64,000 nt of DNA from Dyella psychrodurans (GTDB taxonomy: Bacteria; Pseudomonadota; Gammaproteobacteria; Xanthomonadales; Rhodanobacteraceae): contig NZ_QRBF01000002.1 of assembly GCF_003363265.1 (NCBI RefSeq), positions 493,741-557,740 on the forward strand, in the 5' to 3' direction. Made by a program: the position numbers and the translations under genes. Within the stretch, counting starts at the first letter, position 1. Each line of letters begins with the position of its first letter. Below the pieces are notes generated by a model that saw nothing but the letters and a program-made list of their open reading frames with translations, had not been told where the DNA came from and did no database searches. Positions 28,079 through 37,126 of the stretch are shown in pieces.

Positions 28079-28437
28079 ATGCGATGATGGCATTCAGAAT
28101 CCTCTGCGCACTTCTCGTCATGACGGCGTTGTCGGGCATCGCCGGAAACGCATCGGCCGCGGATGCGCTCCCTCCAAAGGGCGCAAAGGTTTATCAGGTT
28201 GCGATCCACAACTTCGCGTTCGAGCCAAAGACGATCACGGTGCCGACCGGCGCCTACGTGGTATGGGTCAATCGCGACGAGGAACCGCATGTCGTGACCA
28301 GTGCGGGTGCGTTATTCACACCGTCCAAGGCCTTGGATACGGGAGACACCCACGTCGTGACGCTTTCCAGGCCGGGAACCTACACCTATTACTGCTCGAT
28401 CCATCCCATGATGGTGGGAACCATCATTGTGAAGTGA
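28075..28437 (+). CDS. Secreted one-domain cupredoxin
   Basis: The 120-residue protein has a signal peptide (residues 1-29) and a plastocyanin/azurin-like domain. Copper ligands are visible as H72 (EEPHVV), C107 and H110 (YYCSIHP), and M112 or M113. It could carry electrons or bind copper in the periplasm. It overlaps the metallophosphoesterase gene by four bases and lies in the presumed ECF regulon. Its 3' end overlaps the convergent dioxygenase gene by 14 bases. Confidence 0.9.
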   Translation: MNAMMAFRILCALLVMTALSGIAGNASAADALPPKGAKVYQVAIHNFAFEPKTITVPTGAYVVWVNRDEEPHVVTSAGALFTPSKALDTGDTHVVTLSRPGTYTYYCSIHPMMVGTIIVK

Positions 28438-29233
28438 CAGCGGCTTCCTGCGTGTCGAAGCGATAGATGTCCATGGCAAGGAAGCCGAGGTCGACGCCGG
28501 CGTCGATGCGCTGCGCGTTGGTGTGCTCTCCCGCAGCACCGAGCGCGACATACAGCGGCAGGAAGTGTTCATCGGTGGGATGCGCACGCTCGGCAAAAGG
28601 CGCCTGGCGACGGTAATCGAGCAAGGCGTCGACGTCGCCGGCCGCGAGCTTCTGCTCGACCCATCCGATGAACGGACGGACATACGGCGCCTCGCGTTCC
28701 TCGCTGTAACCCGCACGAAAATCGTGCAGGTTGTGGGTGATGCTGCCCGAGCCGATGATCAACACACCTTCTTCGCGCAGCGGTGCCAGCGCGCGTCCTA
28801 CTGCGTACTGGTGCGCGGGTCCAAGATTTGGCTGGATCGACAACGGCACCACGGGAATGTCGGCCTGCGGATAAAGAAGACGCAGCGGTACCCATGCACC
28901 GTGGTCGAGACCGTGGCCGGCATCTAGTGTCGGCGACAGCTCCGCGCGTTCGAGCAGTTGCATCACCTTTGCAGCGACAGCGGGCGCGCCTGGCGCGGGA
29001 TAGCGAATCTCGAACAGCTCGCGCGGAAACCCGTAGAAATCGTGGATGGTTTCCGGTTGCGCCGAACCGCCCACCGTCGGCGCATGCGCCAGCCAATGTG
29101 CCGTGGCGATGACGATGGCCTTGGGGCGAGGCAATGTCGGTGCAAGCGCGGCAAGACGTTCCCCGACCTTGCCGGGATGCAGGGCCGTCATCGGCGAACC
29201 GTGCGAGATGTAAAGGCTGGGCAACGCGTTCAT
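28424..29233 (-). CDS. ygiD: Class III extradiol (LigB-type) dioxygenase, YgiD/4,5-DOPA dioxygenase-like
   Basis: The 269-residue protein has the LigB-family zinc or iron ligands: H11 in YISHGSPM, a second His in IVIATAHWL, and a C-terminal SGSITHNLHDF. The GHGLDHGAWVPLRLLYP block is diagnostic for YgiD-like 4,5-DOPA extradiol dioxygenases, which open catechol rings. The natural substrate in bacteria is uncertain. It is transcribed toward the cupredoxin gene, overlapping its end. Confidence 0.88.
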   Translation of the reverse strand: MNALPSLYISHGSPMTALHPGKVGERLAALAPTLPRPKAIVIATAHWLAHAPTVGGSAQPETIHDFYGFPRELFEIRYPAPGAPAVAAKVMQLLERAELSPTLDAGHGLDHGAWVPLRLLYPQADIPVVPLSIQPNLGPAHQYAVGRALAPLREEGVLIIGSGSITHNLHDFRAGYSEEREAPYVRPFIGWVEQKLAAGDVDALLDYRRQAPFAERAHPTDEHFLPLYVALGAAGEHTNAQRIDAGVDLGFLAMDIYRFDTQEAAVTSQ

Positions 29234-29337
29234 GGCGGCAACGTGTAAGGATCGTTACTCGCAAGTATGGGCCGACAGGGCCGTTTGCATCGACAAACGC
29301 CGCAGAACGCAGCGTTGCCGATCTTGAACAATGCGCG

Positions 29338-31212
29338 TTACTTGCGGCGCGGCGGCTTGCCGCCGCCTTGGCCGTGTGAACCTTGGCCATGCGAACGCGG
29401 CTTGCCGGCGTGGCCGCGCGCGTGCGGCGGCTTGAAGCCGGCTTTGCGCGGCGGACGTTCGCCGCCGCCGTCCTCGTTGCCATCCCATTCGCTGATGCGC
29501 AGCATCTGCTGGTTCACCCAGACCTTTTTAAGGTGCTGGAAGACTTCGCCGGGCATGCCATCGGGCAGGTCGATCAGGCTGTAGTCGCCACGGATGCTGA
29601 GGCGGCCGATGAATTGGCTTTCCAGTCCTGCTTCATTGGCGATGGCGCCGATGATGTTGCCCGGCTTCACGCCGTGCTCGTGGCCCACTTCGATGCGATA
29701 GGTGCGCTTGCCTGCTTCCGTTGCGTGCGGACGGATCTGACGCGATGCGAAATCGCGCTGCCCGTGCCCTTCGTCGCGATGACGCGGCTCGCGCGATTCA
29801 CGCGGCTCACGCGACGGCCGGCGCTTCTCGCCGTCGTGTTCGGGTGCGGCGCGCGCGTGTTCGCGTTTCGCGGGCGGCTCCAGCAAAAGCGGACGATCGC
29901 CCTGCGCGATGCGCGCCAGTGCGGCGGCGATTTCGATAGCCGGAACGTTGTGTTCCTGCTCGAACTGTTCGATCAATTGCTGGAACTGATCCAGGCTGCC
30001 GATGGCCAGCGTATCGGCGATGCTCTGCTTGAAGCGCGCGATGCGGCGGTCGTTCACCGCTTCGACCGTGGGAAGTTTCATTTCCTCGATCGGCTGGCGG
30101 GTGGCGCGTTCGATGGCGCGCAACATGCCTTTCTCGCGCGGCGTCACGAACAGGATCGCTTCGCCGCTGCGTCCCGCGCGACCGGTGCGGCCGATGCGAT
30201 GCACGTAGCTTTCGGTGTCGTAGGGAATGTCGTAGTTCAACACGTGGCTGATGCGTTCGACGTCCAGGCCGCGCGCGGCGACGTCGGTGGCGACGAGAAT
30301 GTCGAGCTTGCCGTCCTTGAGCTGCTGGATCACCCGTTCGCGCTGCGGTTGCGCGATGTCGCCATTGATGGCCGCCGCGGCGAGGCCGCGCGCCTGCAGT
30401 TTCTCGGCGAGTTCCTCGGTGGCCTGCTTGGTGCGCGCGAAGATGATCATCGCGTCGAACGGCTCGGCTTCCAGGATGCGCGTCATCGCATCGAGCTTGT
30501 GCATGCCGCTCACCCACCAGTAGCGCTGGCGGATGTTTGCTGCCGTGGTGGTGGCAGCCTTGATGGTGACTTCCACCGGATCTTTCAGATGCTGCTGGGC
30601 GATCTTGCGGATCGGCGGCGGCATGGTGGCGGAGAACAGCGCCACCTGACGCTCCGGCGGCGTGGCTTGCAGCACTTTTTCGACGTCGTCGATAAAGCCC
30701 ATGCGTAGCATTTCGTCGGCTTCGTCGAGCACGATGAAGCGCAGCTCGGAAAGATCGAGCGTCTTGCGATCGAGGTGATCGATCACGCGACCCGGCGTTC
30801 CCACCACCACGTGCACGCCACGCCGCAATGCATGCAGCTGCGGGCCGTAGCTCTGGCCGCCGTAGATCGGAAGCACCTGGAAACCGGGCATATGCGTGGC
30901 GTAACGCTGGAATGCTTCAGCCACCTGGATGGCCAATTCGCGCGTCGGCGCAAGCACGAGCGCCTGCGGCTTGCCGGGGCGCAACTCCAGACGCGAAAGG
31001 ATAGGCAATGCGAAAGCGGCCGTCTTGCCGGTGCCGGTCTGCGCCTGGCCGAGCACGTCGCGTCCTTCCAGCAGCGATGGAATGGTCGCGGCCTGGATCG
31101 GCGAGGGCGCTTCATAGCCCACATCGGACAGTGCCTTCAGCACTTCCGGCGTGAGCGCGAGCGCAGAGAACCCAGCGGAGGCCGGAGTGGAGTCGGAGGA
31201 CGGGGACGACAT
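29338..31212 (-). CDS. deaD: ATP-dependent RNA helicase DeaD/CsdA
   Basis: The start at 31212 has AGG nine bases upstream; an upstream frame would run into the SDR gene. The 624-residue protein has the Q motif (SPIQAATIP), Walker [13 protein letters not shown] (VLDEADEML), SAT and [13 protein letters not shown]-terminal RNA-binding domain like that of DbpA follows (RIEVGHEHGVKPGNIIGAI). A Gly/Arg/His-rich basic tail with repeated SHGQG closes it. DeaD unwinds RNA during ribosome assembly and in the cold. TACAAT on the minus strand at 31269-31264 may be its -10 box. Confidence 0.94.
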   Translation of the reverse strand: MSSPSSDSTPASAGFSALALTPEVLKALSDVGYEAPSPIQAATIPSLLEGRDVLGQAQTGTGKTAAFALPILSRLELRPGKPQALVLAPTRELAIQVAEAFQRYATHMPGFQVLPIYGGQSYGPQLHALRRGVHVVVGTPGRVIDHLDRKTLDLSELRFIVLDEADEMLRMGFIDDVEKVLQATPPERQVALFSATMPPPIRKIAQQHLKDPVEVTIKAATTTAANIRQRYWWVSGMHKLDAMTRILEAEPFDAMIIFARTKQATEELAEKLQARGLAAAAINGDIAQPQRERVIQQLKDGKLDILVATDVAARGLDVERISHVLNYDIPYDTESYVHRIGRTGRAGRSGEAILFVTPREKGMLRAIERATRQPIEEMKLPTVEAVNDRRIARFKQSIADTLAIGSLDQFQQLIEQFEQEHNVPAIEIAAALARIAQGDRPLLLEPPAKREHARAAPEHDGEKRRPSREPRESREPRHRDEGHGQRDFASRQIRPHATEAGKRTYRIEVGHEHGVKPGNIIGAIANEAGLESQFIGRLSIRGDYSLIDLPDGMPGEVFQHLKKVWVNQQMLRISEWDGNEDGGGERPPRKAGFKPPHARGHAGKPRSHGQGSHGQGGGKPPRRK

Positions 31213-31332
31213 GGGGGAAACCTCGACGTGGCATGCACGAGGGCATGCAAGAGAATAGTCGCTATTGTAACAGCCCGCAGCGGCCATACCCTTGATTAAA
31301 GCTGTCCCACGTCCGGTGATCGGGAAAACAAC

Positions 31333-32082
31333 ATGCAAAACCGTTTGAAAAGCCGTGTTGCGCTGGTAACGGGGGCTTCGTCTGGCATCGGGGAAGCCAC
31401 CGCGCTCGCTTTGGCCGAACAAGGCGCCAAGGTGGCTATCGCGGCGCGGCGCAAGGACCGGCTGGATCAGCTCGCCGAGAAGCTGGCAGGGCTGGGTGCC
31501 GAGCCGCTGGTGCTCGTCGCCGATCTGGTGCGCGAGGACGAAGCTCAGCGCATCGTGAAAGAAACCGAGGCGCGTTTTGGCCGCCTCGACATCCTGATCA
31601 ACAATGCGGGCGTGATGTACCTGGAGCCGGTCGCCGAAGCGGATCTCGGCCGCTGGCGCAGCATGCTGGAGTTGAATGTCCTGAGCCTGATCGCATCGTC
31701 GCAGGCGGCACTGGCCGGCATGCGTGCGCGTCGCGATGGTCACATCGTGAACGTGTCGTCGGTGGCGGGCCGCGTTGCCAATCCCAACTCGGGAGCTTAT
31801 GCGGCGACCAAGTTCGGCGTGGTCGGGTTTTCCGAATCACTGCGGCGGGAGGTGTACAAGGACAATATCCGCGTCAGCGTGATCGAGCCGGGCATGGTCG
31901 ATACGGAATTGCGCGATCACATCGGCCACGCGGCGAGTCGCCAGGCTGTCAACGCGCGTGCCGGTGAAATGCGACAGCTCCAGGCCGAGGATATTGCCGA
32001 TACGATTCTGTTTTGCGTGACGCGGCCGGATTATGTATGCATCAACGAAGTGCTGCTTCGCCCGACGGATCAGGAACGCTGA
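31333..32082 (+). CDS. SDR family NAD(P)-dependent oxidoreductase
   Basis: The 249-residue protein has TGASSGIG near residue 14, NNAG, a catalytic Ser in VSSVAGR, and Y-x3-K in AYAATKFGV. The second basic patch AARRKDRLD after strand beta-2 suggests NADP. Sequence features (NVLSLIASSQAALAGMRARR and a C-terminal ADTILFCVTRPDYVCINEVL) place it in the YdfG/serine 3-dehydrogenase-like group of general NADP reductases. The substrate is not predictable. It diverges from deaD. Confidence 0.88.
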   Translation: MQNRLKSRVALVTGASSGIGEATALALAEQGAKVAIAARRKDRLDQLAEKLAGLGAEPLVLVADLVREDEAQRIVKETEARFGRLDILINNAGVMYLEPVAEADLGRWRSMLELNVLSLIASSQAALAGMRARRDGHIVNVSSVAGRVANPNSGAYAATKFGVVGFSESLRREVYKDNIRVSVIEPGMVDTELRDHIGHAASRQAVNARAGEMRQLQAEDIADTILFCVTRPDYVCINEVLLRPTDQER

Positions 32083-32145
32083 AACCCGGCTGTCCTTGCA
32101 GTTTCCATCGAGAATCGGCGCCTTGATGCCGAAGCGGGAGAGCGT

Positions 32146-32700
32146 GTGATCGCATTACCCTACTTGCAGACGTCCCGTGCGCGTATCCGCCTGGCCGATA
32201 CCTCCGACGCGCTGAAATTGCTGCAATTTCGCGTGGAAAATCGCGCGCACCTCGCACCGTGGGAGCCGCTGCGCGAATCGGAGTACTACACGCTGACGCA
32301 TTGCGTGAAGTCGATCGAGGACGGTCGCGAAAACGCGAACCTCGATCGCGGGTATCCGCTGATCGCTTTCGATGTCGACGAAGAAACCGTGCTGGCCACT
32401 TTTACGTTCGCCAACGTCGTGCGCGGCGCGTTTCAGGCTTGTCACCTCGGTTATGGCGTGGCCGAACGCATGCAAGGGCAGGGACTGATGCGCGAAGTCC
32501 TGGAGCCAGGCATCGCCTGGGCATTCGGCGAACTGGGATTGCATCGCGTGATGGCCAATTACCTGCCACGCAATGAGCGCAGCGCGCGGTTGCTGGCGCA
32601 GCTTGGCTTTGAGCGCGAAGGTTATGCGAAGCGTTATTTGCAGATCGCAGGCGTGTGGGAAGACCACGTGCTTACCGCGCTGGTTCGTTCCGACGACTAA
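32146..32700 (+). CDS. RimJ/RimL-type GNAT acetyltransferase
   Basis: The start is a GTG at 32146 with GGGAG five bases upstream. The 184-residue protein matches the ribosomal-protein-alanine acetyltransferase group: TSRARIRLADTSDALKLLQF, ENRAHLAPWEP, GYGVAERMQGQGLMREVL (acetyl-CoA loop) and LPRNERSARLLAQLGFEREG. Such enzymes acetylate N termini of ribosomal proteins or small molecules. It lies 63 bases after the SDR gene. The actual target is unknown. Confidence 0.9.
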   Translation: MIALPYLQTSRARIRLADTSDALKLLQFRVENRAHLAPWEPLRESEYYTLTHCVKSIEDGRENANLDRGYPLIAFDVDEETVLATFTFANVVRGAFQACHLGYGVAERMQGQGLMREVLEPGIAWAFGELGLHRVMANYLPRNERSARLLAQLGFEREGYAKRYLQIAGVWEDHVLTALVRSDD

Positions 32701-32726
32701 GGTTTACCAGGGACTGCATCTCCCTC

Positions 32727-32758
32727 TTCGTCATTCCGGCCTGCGCCGGAATGACGGA
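32727..32758. repeat. REP-like palindrome between convergent genes
   Basis: CGTCATTCCGGC (32729-32740) and its exact complement GCCGGAATGACG (32745-32756) enclose a CTGC loop. This is the well-known GAGRN-type dispersed palindrome (CATTCCGGCnnnnGCCGGAATG). It lies between the GNAT and rhlE stop codons, where it may also stop transcription from both sides, although it lacks a T-run. Confidence 0.75.
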
Positions 32759-32787
32759 ATCTATGCGAGGCTTCGCAAGAAAAGGGG

Positions 32788-34104
32788 TTACGCTTTTGCA
32801 GCGGGCCGTCCGCGGCGCGCACGACGCTTGCGATTGCCCATGGCATGGTCGCCCTTGCCATTGTTCTGCGCATGCCCATGCGGACGATGCGACGAACCGC
32901 CTTGACGTTGCGGACGCGGTTGGCGCTGACCTTGCTTCGGACGCGGTGCATGGGCGTCCAGTCGCAGCGGTGCGGAAGGCTCAAAGCCGGCCACTTCGTT
33001 GATCGCGATGTCCTGCGCCAGCAACTTGCGGATGTCGCGCAGCAAGCCGGATTCGTCGTGCGACACCAGCGACAGCGCCATACCGTCGGCACCGGCACGA
33101 CCCGTGCGGCCGATGCGGTGCACGTAGTCTTCCGCCACCATCGGCAGGTCGTAGTTGATCACGATCGGCAACTGATCGATGTCGATGCCTCGCGCCGCGA
33201 TATCGGTCGCCACCAGCACCGTGACGCGACCGCTCTTGAAGTCGGCGAGTGCGCGTGTGCGTGCATTCTGGCTCTTGTTGCCGTGAATCGCCGCGGCACG
33301 CAGACCGGATTGCTCCAGGTAACGCACCAGCTTGTCGGCACCGTGTTTCGTACGACTGAACACCAGCGTCTGCCGGCGGCTGTCCTGGCTCAGCACGTGA
33401 AGCAGCAGATCGCGCTTGCGTGCGGCGTCGACCGGATGCACATGATGGCTTACCGTTGTGGCGACACTGTTGGCCGGCGTGACGGACACTTCGCGCGGCG
33501 ACCGCATGAATTGCATCGCCAGCGATTTGATCTCCGGCGCAAACGTTGCCGAGAACAACAGCGTCTGACGCTCGGTCGGCAATGCGCCGATGATGCGCTT
33601 GAGCGAAGGCAGGAAGCCCATGTCCAGCATGCGGTCGGCTTCGTCCAGCACCAGCACGTCGATGCCGCGCAGGTCGATCGTGCGCTGTTGCATATGGTCG
33701 ACCAGGCGGCCCGGCGTCGCGATGACGACATCGACGCCGCGACGCAGCGCGTTCACCTGCGGGCCCATGCTCACGCCGCCGAAGATCACGGCCGTGCTTA
33801 CGCGCAGATGCTTGCCGTAATCGCGCATGTTGTCGTTGATCTGCGCAGCGAGCTCGCGCGTCGGCGTCAGGATCAATGCGCGCGGACGACGGGCGCCGGT
33901 TGCCGCGGCGGCGGACATGCGCTGCAGCAGCGGCAGCGCGAAGGCGGCGGTCTTGCCCGTGCCGGTTTGTGCGGCAGCAAGCAGGTCATGGCCTTCCAGT
34001 ACCACCGGAATGGCGCCGGCCTGGATGGGAGTGGGTTCGGCGTAGCCTTGTTCGGCAAGCGCGCGCAGCAACGCGGGGACAAGGCCCAGCGATTCGAATG
34101 ACAT
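32788..34104 (-). CDS. rhlE: DEAD-box RNA helicase RhlE
   Basis: The 438-residue protein starts [20 protein letters not shown] and has the Q motif, [30 protein letters not shown] and [10 protein letters not shown]. The FLPSLKRII stretch and a basic Arg/Lys/His-rich tail without a folded RNA-binding domain are RhlE features. RhlE acts in ribosome maturation and RNA turnover. The gene lies 3 kb from deaD, giving two paralogous helicases in the same neighbourhood. Confidence 0.92.
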   Translation of the reverse strand: MSFESLGLVPALLRALAEQGYAEPTPIQAGAIPVVLEGHDLLAAAQTGTGKTAAFALPLLQRMSAAAATGARRPRALILTPTRELAAQINDNMRDYGKHLRVSTAVIFGGVSMGPQVNALRRGVDVVIATPGRLVDHMQQRTIDLRGIDVLVLDEADRMLDMGFLPSLKRIIGALPTERQTLLFSATFAPEIKSLAMQFMRSPREVSVTPANSVATTVSHHVHPVDAARKRDLLLHVLSQDSRRQTLVFSRTKHGADKLVRYLEQSGLRAAAIHGNKSQNARTRALADFKSGRVTVLVATDIAARGIDIDQLPIVINYDLPMVAEDYVHRIGRTGRAGADGMALSLVSHDESGLLRDIRKLLAQDIAINEVAGFEPSAPLRLDAHAPRPKQGQRQPRPQRQGGSSHRPHGHAQNNGKGDHAMGNRKRRARRGRPAAKA

Positions 34105-34294
34105 TAGAAGCTCCAGTGCAACCCGGAGCCTTCATGCAGAACCGCGTCGCTAAGTTGAGATTTACCGATTGGGACCGAGGAATTTTGCCCGAACGGGCGT
34201 GGTCCAGTTCCCGAGTATACACGAACGGTGACTTCGCCGCCGATCGGCATGAGGAGCGTGATAGCCTCCTGCGGTCACGAACCAGGAGTTTTGC

Positions 34295-35527
34295 ATGTCC
34301 GTCCTGTCCGCCCTGCGCGAGTTGAATCACGAGCAACGGCATACCGTGCTGGCGAGTTTCCTGGGTTGGACGCTCGATGCGTTCGATTATTTCATGTACA
34401 CCTTCGTGGTCGTCAGCATTGCCAACGAATTCGGCGTCGACAGAACCAAGGTGACGCTGGGCATCTTCCTCACCCTGGCCGCGCGCCCCGTAGGTGCGTT
34501 CCTGTTCGGCCGGCTCGCCGATCGCTACGGGCGTCGGCCGGTACTGATGATCGACGTGATTCTGTTTTCGCTGTTCGAACTGGCGACCGCCTTTTCGCCA
34601 TCGATCACCGTGTTGCTGGTGCTGCGTTTCCTGTTCGGCGTGGCGATGGGCGGCGAATGGGGTATCGGCGCGTCGCTGGTGATGGAGTCGATCCCGCCGA
34701 AGTCGCGCGGGCTGGTGTCGGGACTGCTGCAAAGCGGTTATCCCTGCGGTTTCTTCCTCGGGGCGCTGGTGAATTGGCTGCTGGTCGATCACATCGGCTG
34801 GCGTGGCCTGTTTATCGTCGGCGCGCTGCCCGCGCTGCTGGTGCTCTATATCCGCAGCAAGGTGCCCGAGTCGCCGGCGTGGCAGGCCAACCAGGCCGAG
34901 CACGGCAAGCGCAGCCTCGGCGAAGCGATGCGCGGCCACTGGAAGCTGGCGATCTACCTCATGTGCCTGATGGCGGCGTTCAACATGTTCAGCCACGGCT
35001 CGCAGGACATGTATCACACCTTCGAGGAAGTGAATCTGCATCTGCCGACCGGTTCGAGCGCGGCTTTCGTGCTGGTGGCGCTGCTCAATCTCGGTGCCCT
35101 GGTGGGTGGCATTTACTTTGGAGCGTGGTCGGAGAAGATCGGTCGCCGCCGCGCCATGATCATCGCGGCATTGCTCGCCATTCCGGTGATACCGCTGTGG
35201 ACCTTTGGCGGTTCGCTGTGGGCGCTGGGTATTGGCGCGTTCCTGATCCAGGTGATGGTGCAGGGCGCCTGGGGCGTGGTGCCAACGCACCTGAACGAAC
35301 TGTCGCCGGATGCCGTGCGCGGCACGCTGCCGGGTTTTGCCTACCAGATGGGCAACCTGCTTGCCGCCGGCACCGCGACGGCACAGTCATGGCTTGCCAG
35401 CCAGCACGGCCTGGGGCTGCCTTGGGTGATGTCGCTGTGGATCGCGGCCGTGGCGCTGCTGCTGGCGCTGCTGGTCTGGCTGGGGCCGGAAGCGCGCGGC
35501 GTGGGCTTCGGCAAGGCCCGCAGCTGA
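34295..35527 (+). CDS. MFS transporter, sugar-acid/aromatic-acid H+ symporter type
   Basis: The 410-residue protein has twelve predicted membrane helices. The loop 2-3 signature GRLADRYGRRPVL and the loop 8-9 counterpart EKIGRRRAM are present. LGWTLDAFDYFMYTFVV in helix 1 carries the D-x-x-D pattern of the sialate/aromatic-acid symporter group (NanT/AAHS). AGGAG lies seven bases before the ATG. The substrate is not determined and no catabolic genes adjoin. Confidence 0.88.
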   Translation: MSVLSALRELNHEQRHTVLASFLGWTLDAFDYFMYTFVVVSIANEFGVDRTKVTLGIFLTLAARPVGAFLFGRLADRYGRRPVLMIDVILFSLFELATAFSPSITVLLVLRFLFGVAMGGEWGIGASLVMESIPPKSRGLVSGLLQSGYPCGFFLGALVNWLLVDHIGWRGLFIVGALPALLVLYIRSKVPESPAWQANQAEHGKRSLGEAMRGHWKLAIYLMCLMAAFNMFSHGSQDMYHTFEEVNLHLPTGSSAAFVLVALLNLGALVGGIYFGAWSEKIGRRRAMIIAALLAIPVIPLWTFGGSLWALGIGAFLIQVMVQGAWGVVPTHLNELSPDAVRGTLPGFAYQMGNLLAAGTATAQSWLASQHGLGLPWVMSLWIAAVALLLALLVWLGPEARGVGFGKARS

Positions 35528-35564
35528 TAGAATCGCCGTTTTCGTTTCTACCGAGAGATAGGCA

Positions 35565-36050
35565 ATGAAGGCTGGGAAGGACAAGGTCATCGCGTTCCAC
35601 TACACGCTTACCGTGGACGGCGAGAAGGTTGAGAGCTCGCAGGAGGGCGGTCAGCCGTTGTGGATTCTGCTAGGCCATGGCCAGCTGATTCCCGGTCTGG
35701 AAAAGGCGCTGGAAGATCACGGTGCCGGCGATACGCTGCAGGTGGAGATTCCGCCGGCCGAAGGTTACGGCGAGCGCCAGGAAGGCCAGATCCAGCGCGT
35801 GCCGAAGAAGTATTTCCAGCAGGCCAATCGCCTCAAGCCCGGCATGGTGACCGTGCTTTCGCTCAAGCAGGGCGGACAGCGCGCCGTGACGGTGCAGAAG
35901 GTGGGCATGAGCACGGTCGATGTCGACCTGAATCACCCCATGGCTGGCAAGACGCTGAACTTCGACGTGGCGGTGCAGGAAGTGCGCGATGCCACCGAGG
36001 AAGAAATCCAGCACGGCCATGCGCACCCGCCGGGTGCCGAAGCGCACTGA
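35565..36050 (+). CDS. slyD: FKBP-type peptidyl-prolyl isomerase SlyD
   Basis: The 161-residue protein has the SlyD pattern: VIAFHYTLTVDGEKVESS, PLWILLGHGQLIPGLEKAL, the IF chaperone flap, and the DLNHPMAGKTLNFDV motif. The short His-rich tail (HGHAHPPGAEAH) can bind nickel but is much shorter than in E. coli. SlyD isomerises prolyl bonds, acts as a chaperone and feeds nickel to hydrogenase where present. A strong terminator follows. Confidence 0.94.
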   Translation: MKAGKDKVIAFHYTLTVDGEKVESSQEGGQPLWILLGHGQLIPGLEKALEDHGAGDTLQVEIPPAEGYGERQEGQIQRVPKKYFQQANRLKPGMVTVLSLKQGGQRAVTVQKVGMSTVDVDLNHPMAGKTLNFDVAVQEVRDATEEEIQHGHAHPPGAEAH

Positions 36051-36095
36051 GCGAGGACCTTTCTCTCACCGTTGTTTTGCGGGGAGAGCAAAAGC

Positions 36096-36132
36096 AAAAA
36101 CAACGGCGCCCTCGGGCGCCGTTGTCGTTTTT
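36096..36132. terminator. Bidirectional terminator between slyD and ohr
   Basis: CAACGGCGCCC (36101-36111) pairs perfectly with GGGCGCCGTTG (36114-36124), leaving two loop bases. A-rich sequence precedes and CGTTTTT follows, so it can end transcription of slyD from the left and ohr from the right. Confidence 0.9.
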
Positions 36133-36147
36133 CGGATCGCGTAGAAA

Positions 36148-36579
36148 TCAGACCAGCGCGATCTGCACATCCACATTGCCGCGCGTGGCATGCGAGTACG
36201 GGCAGATGTCGCGGTGGGCGGTATCGACCAGTTCCTGCGCGACAGCGCGGTCCAGGCCCGGCAGGCTCACTTCAAGCTTCACGGCGATGCCGAAACCGGT
36301 CGGTTCGCGCGGGCCGATGCCGACGTGTCCGGTCACCGAGGCTTCCTTCAGCGCGATTTTCTTCTGGCTTGCCACAAAGCGGATGGCGCCTTCGAAGCAT
36401 GCGGCGTAGCCGGCAGCGAACAACTGCTCCGGATTGCTGCCGTGCCCACCCGGGCCGCCGAGTTCCTTCGGCACTTTGAGATCGAAATCCAGCACGCCGT
36501 CGCTGCTGTGGATATGGCCTTCACGACCACCTTTGGCGGTGGCGGTTGCGGTGTAGAGAATCTTCACAGGGTTGCTCAT
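36148..36579 (-). CDS. ohr: Organic hydroperoxide resistance protein
   Basis: The start at 36579 follows the ohrR stop by four bases. The 143-residue Ohr has the reactive cysteine pair C61 (YAACFEGA) and C126 (DICPYSHA), with R19 and E51 completing the active site. Ohr reduces fatty-acid and other organic hydroperoxides, using lipoylated proteins as reductant. With ohrR it forms the classic peroxide-inducible unit of xanthomonads. Confidence 0.96.
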   Translation of the reverse strand: MSNPVKILYTATATAKGGREGHIHSSDGVLDFDLKVPKELGGPGGHGSNPEQLFAAGYAACFEGAIRFVASQKKIALKEASVTGHVGIGPREPTGFGIAVKLEVSLPGLDRAVAQELVDTAHRDICPYSHATRGNVDVQIALV

Positions 36580-36583
36580 GGTT

Positions 36584-37042
36584 TCAGTCTCGCTCGTCGG
36601 TGGGGGCGGCCAGTTGAGCCGCCAGGGATTTAAGTTCGTCGCGCAGACGCATGAATTCGTCAGCGGACATGCAAAGACGGTTGGCCAGGCAGCGCGGCAC
36701 GTCGAGGGCGCGCTCATGCAAGTTACGGCCGGCCTGGGTCAAAGTGATTTCCACCTCGCGCTCGTCGCTCTTGCGGCGACGCCGACCGACCAGGTCGGCC
36801 TGCTCCAGGCGCTTGAGCAGGGGCGTCAGGGTGCCCGAATCCAGCTGCAGTCGTTCGCCGAGTTCACGCACGGTGAGGCCGTCGCGCTCCCACAGCACCA
36901 GCATGACCAGGTATTGCGGGTAGGTCAGGCCGAGCGCATCGAGTAACGGCCGATAGGTCGCCGTCATGCGGCGCGAGGCGGCGTACAGCGCGAAGCAAAG
37001 CTGTTCGTCGAGAAGCAGGGTTGGCTTAAGGCTGGATGTCAT
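36584..37042 (-). CDS. ohrR: MarR-family organic peroxide sensor OhrR
   Basis: The 152-residue protein has a winged helix ([20 protein letters not shown], then [15 protein letters not shown]). C16 in [14 protein letters not shown] is the conserved peroxide-sensing cysteine. C118 and C124 ([11 protein letters not shown]) are placed to form the second half of a two-cysteine switch, as described for Xanthomonas OhrR. Oxidation releases it from DNA and switches on ohr. A palindromic operator lies just upstream at 37061-37086. Confidence 0.93.
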   Translation of the reverse strand: MTSSLKPTLLLDEQLCFALYAASRRMTATYRPLLDALGLTYPQYLVMLVLWERDGLTVRELGERLQLDSGTLTPLLKRLEQADLVGRRRRKSDEREVEITLTQAGRNLHERALDVPRCLANRLCMSADEFMRLRDELKSLAAQLAAPTDERD

Positions 37043-37060
37043 GGAAAGAACGATAGCATC

Positions 37061-37086
37061 AAATTTAATTGTGCACAATATAATTT
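37061..37086. promoter_or_regulatory. OhrR operator
   Basis: AAATTTAATTGTG and its mirror CACAATATAATTT form a 26-bp palindrome with 11 of 13 positions paired and ATTGTGCACAAT perfect at its centre. It lies 19 bases before the ohrR ATG in an otherwise GC-rich region. OhrR boxes are A/T-rich palindromes of this kind. Confidence 0.75.
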
Positions 37087-37126
37087 TCGTGAAGAAGGCG
37101 CATCACGACATAACAAGCAGGGGGAG

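Noticed and set aside
31213-31743. N-terminal extension of DeaD into the SDR region
   Set aside because: The codons overlap the SDR gene on the other strand, and the known DeaD N terminus begins at 31212.
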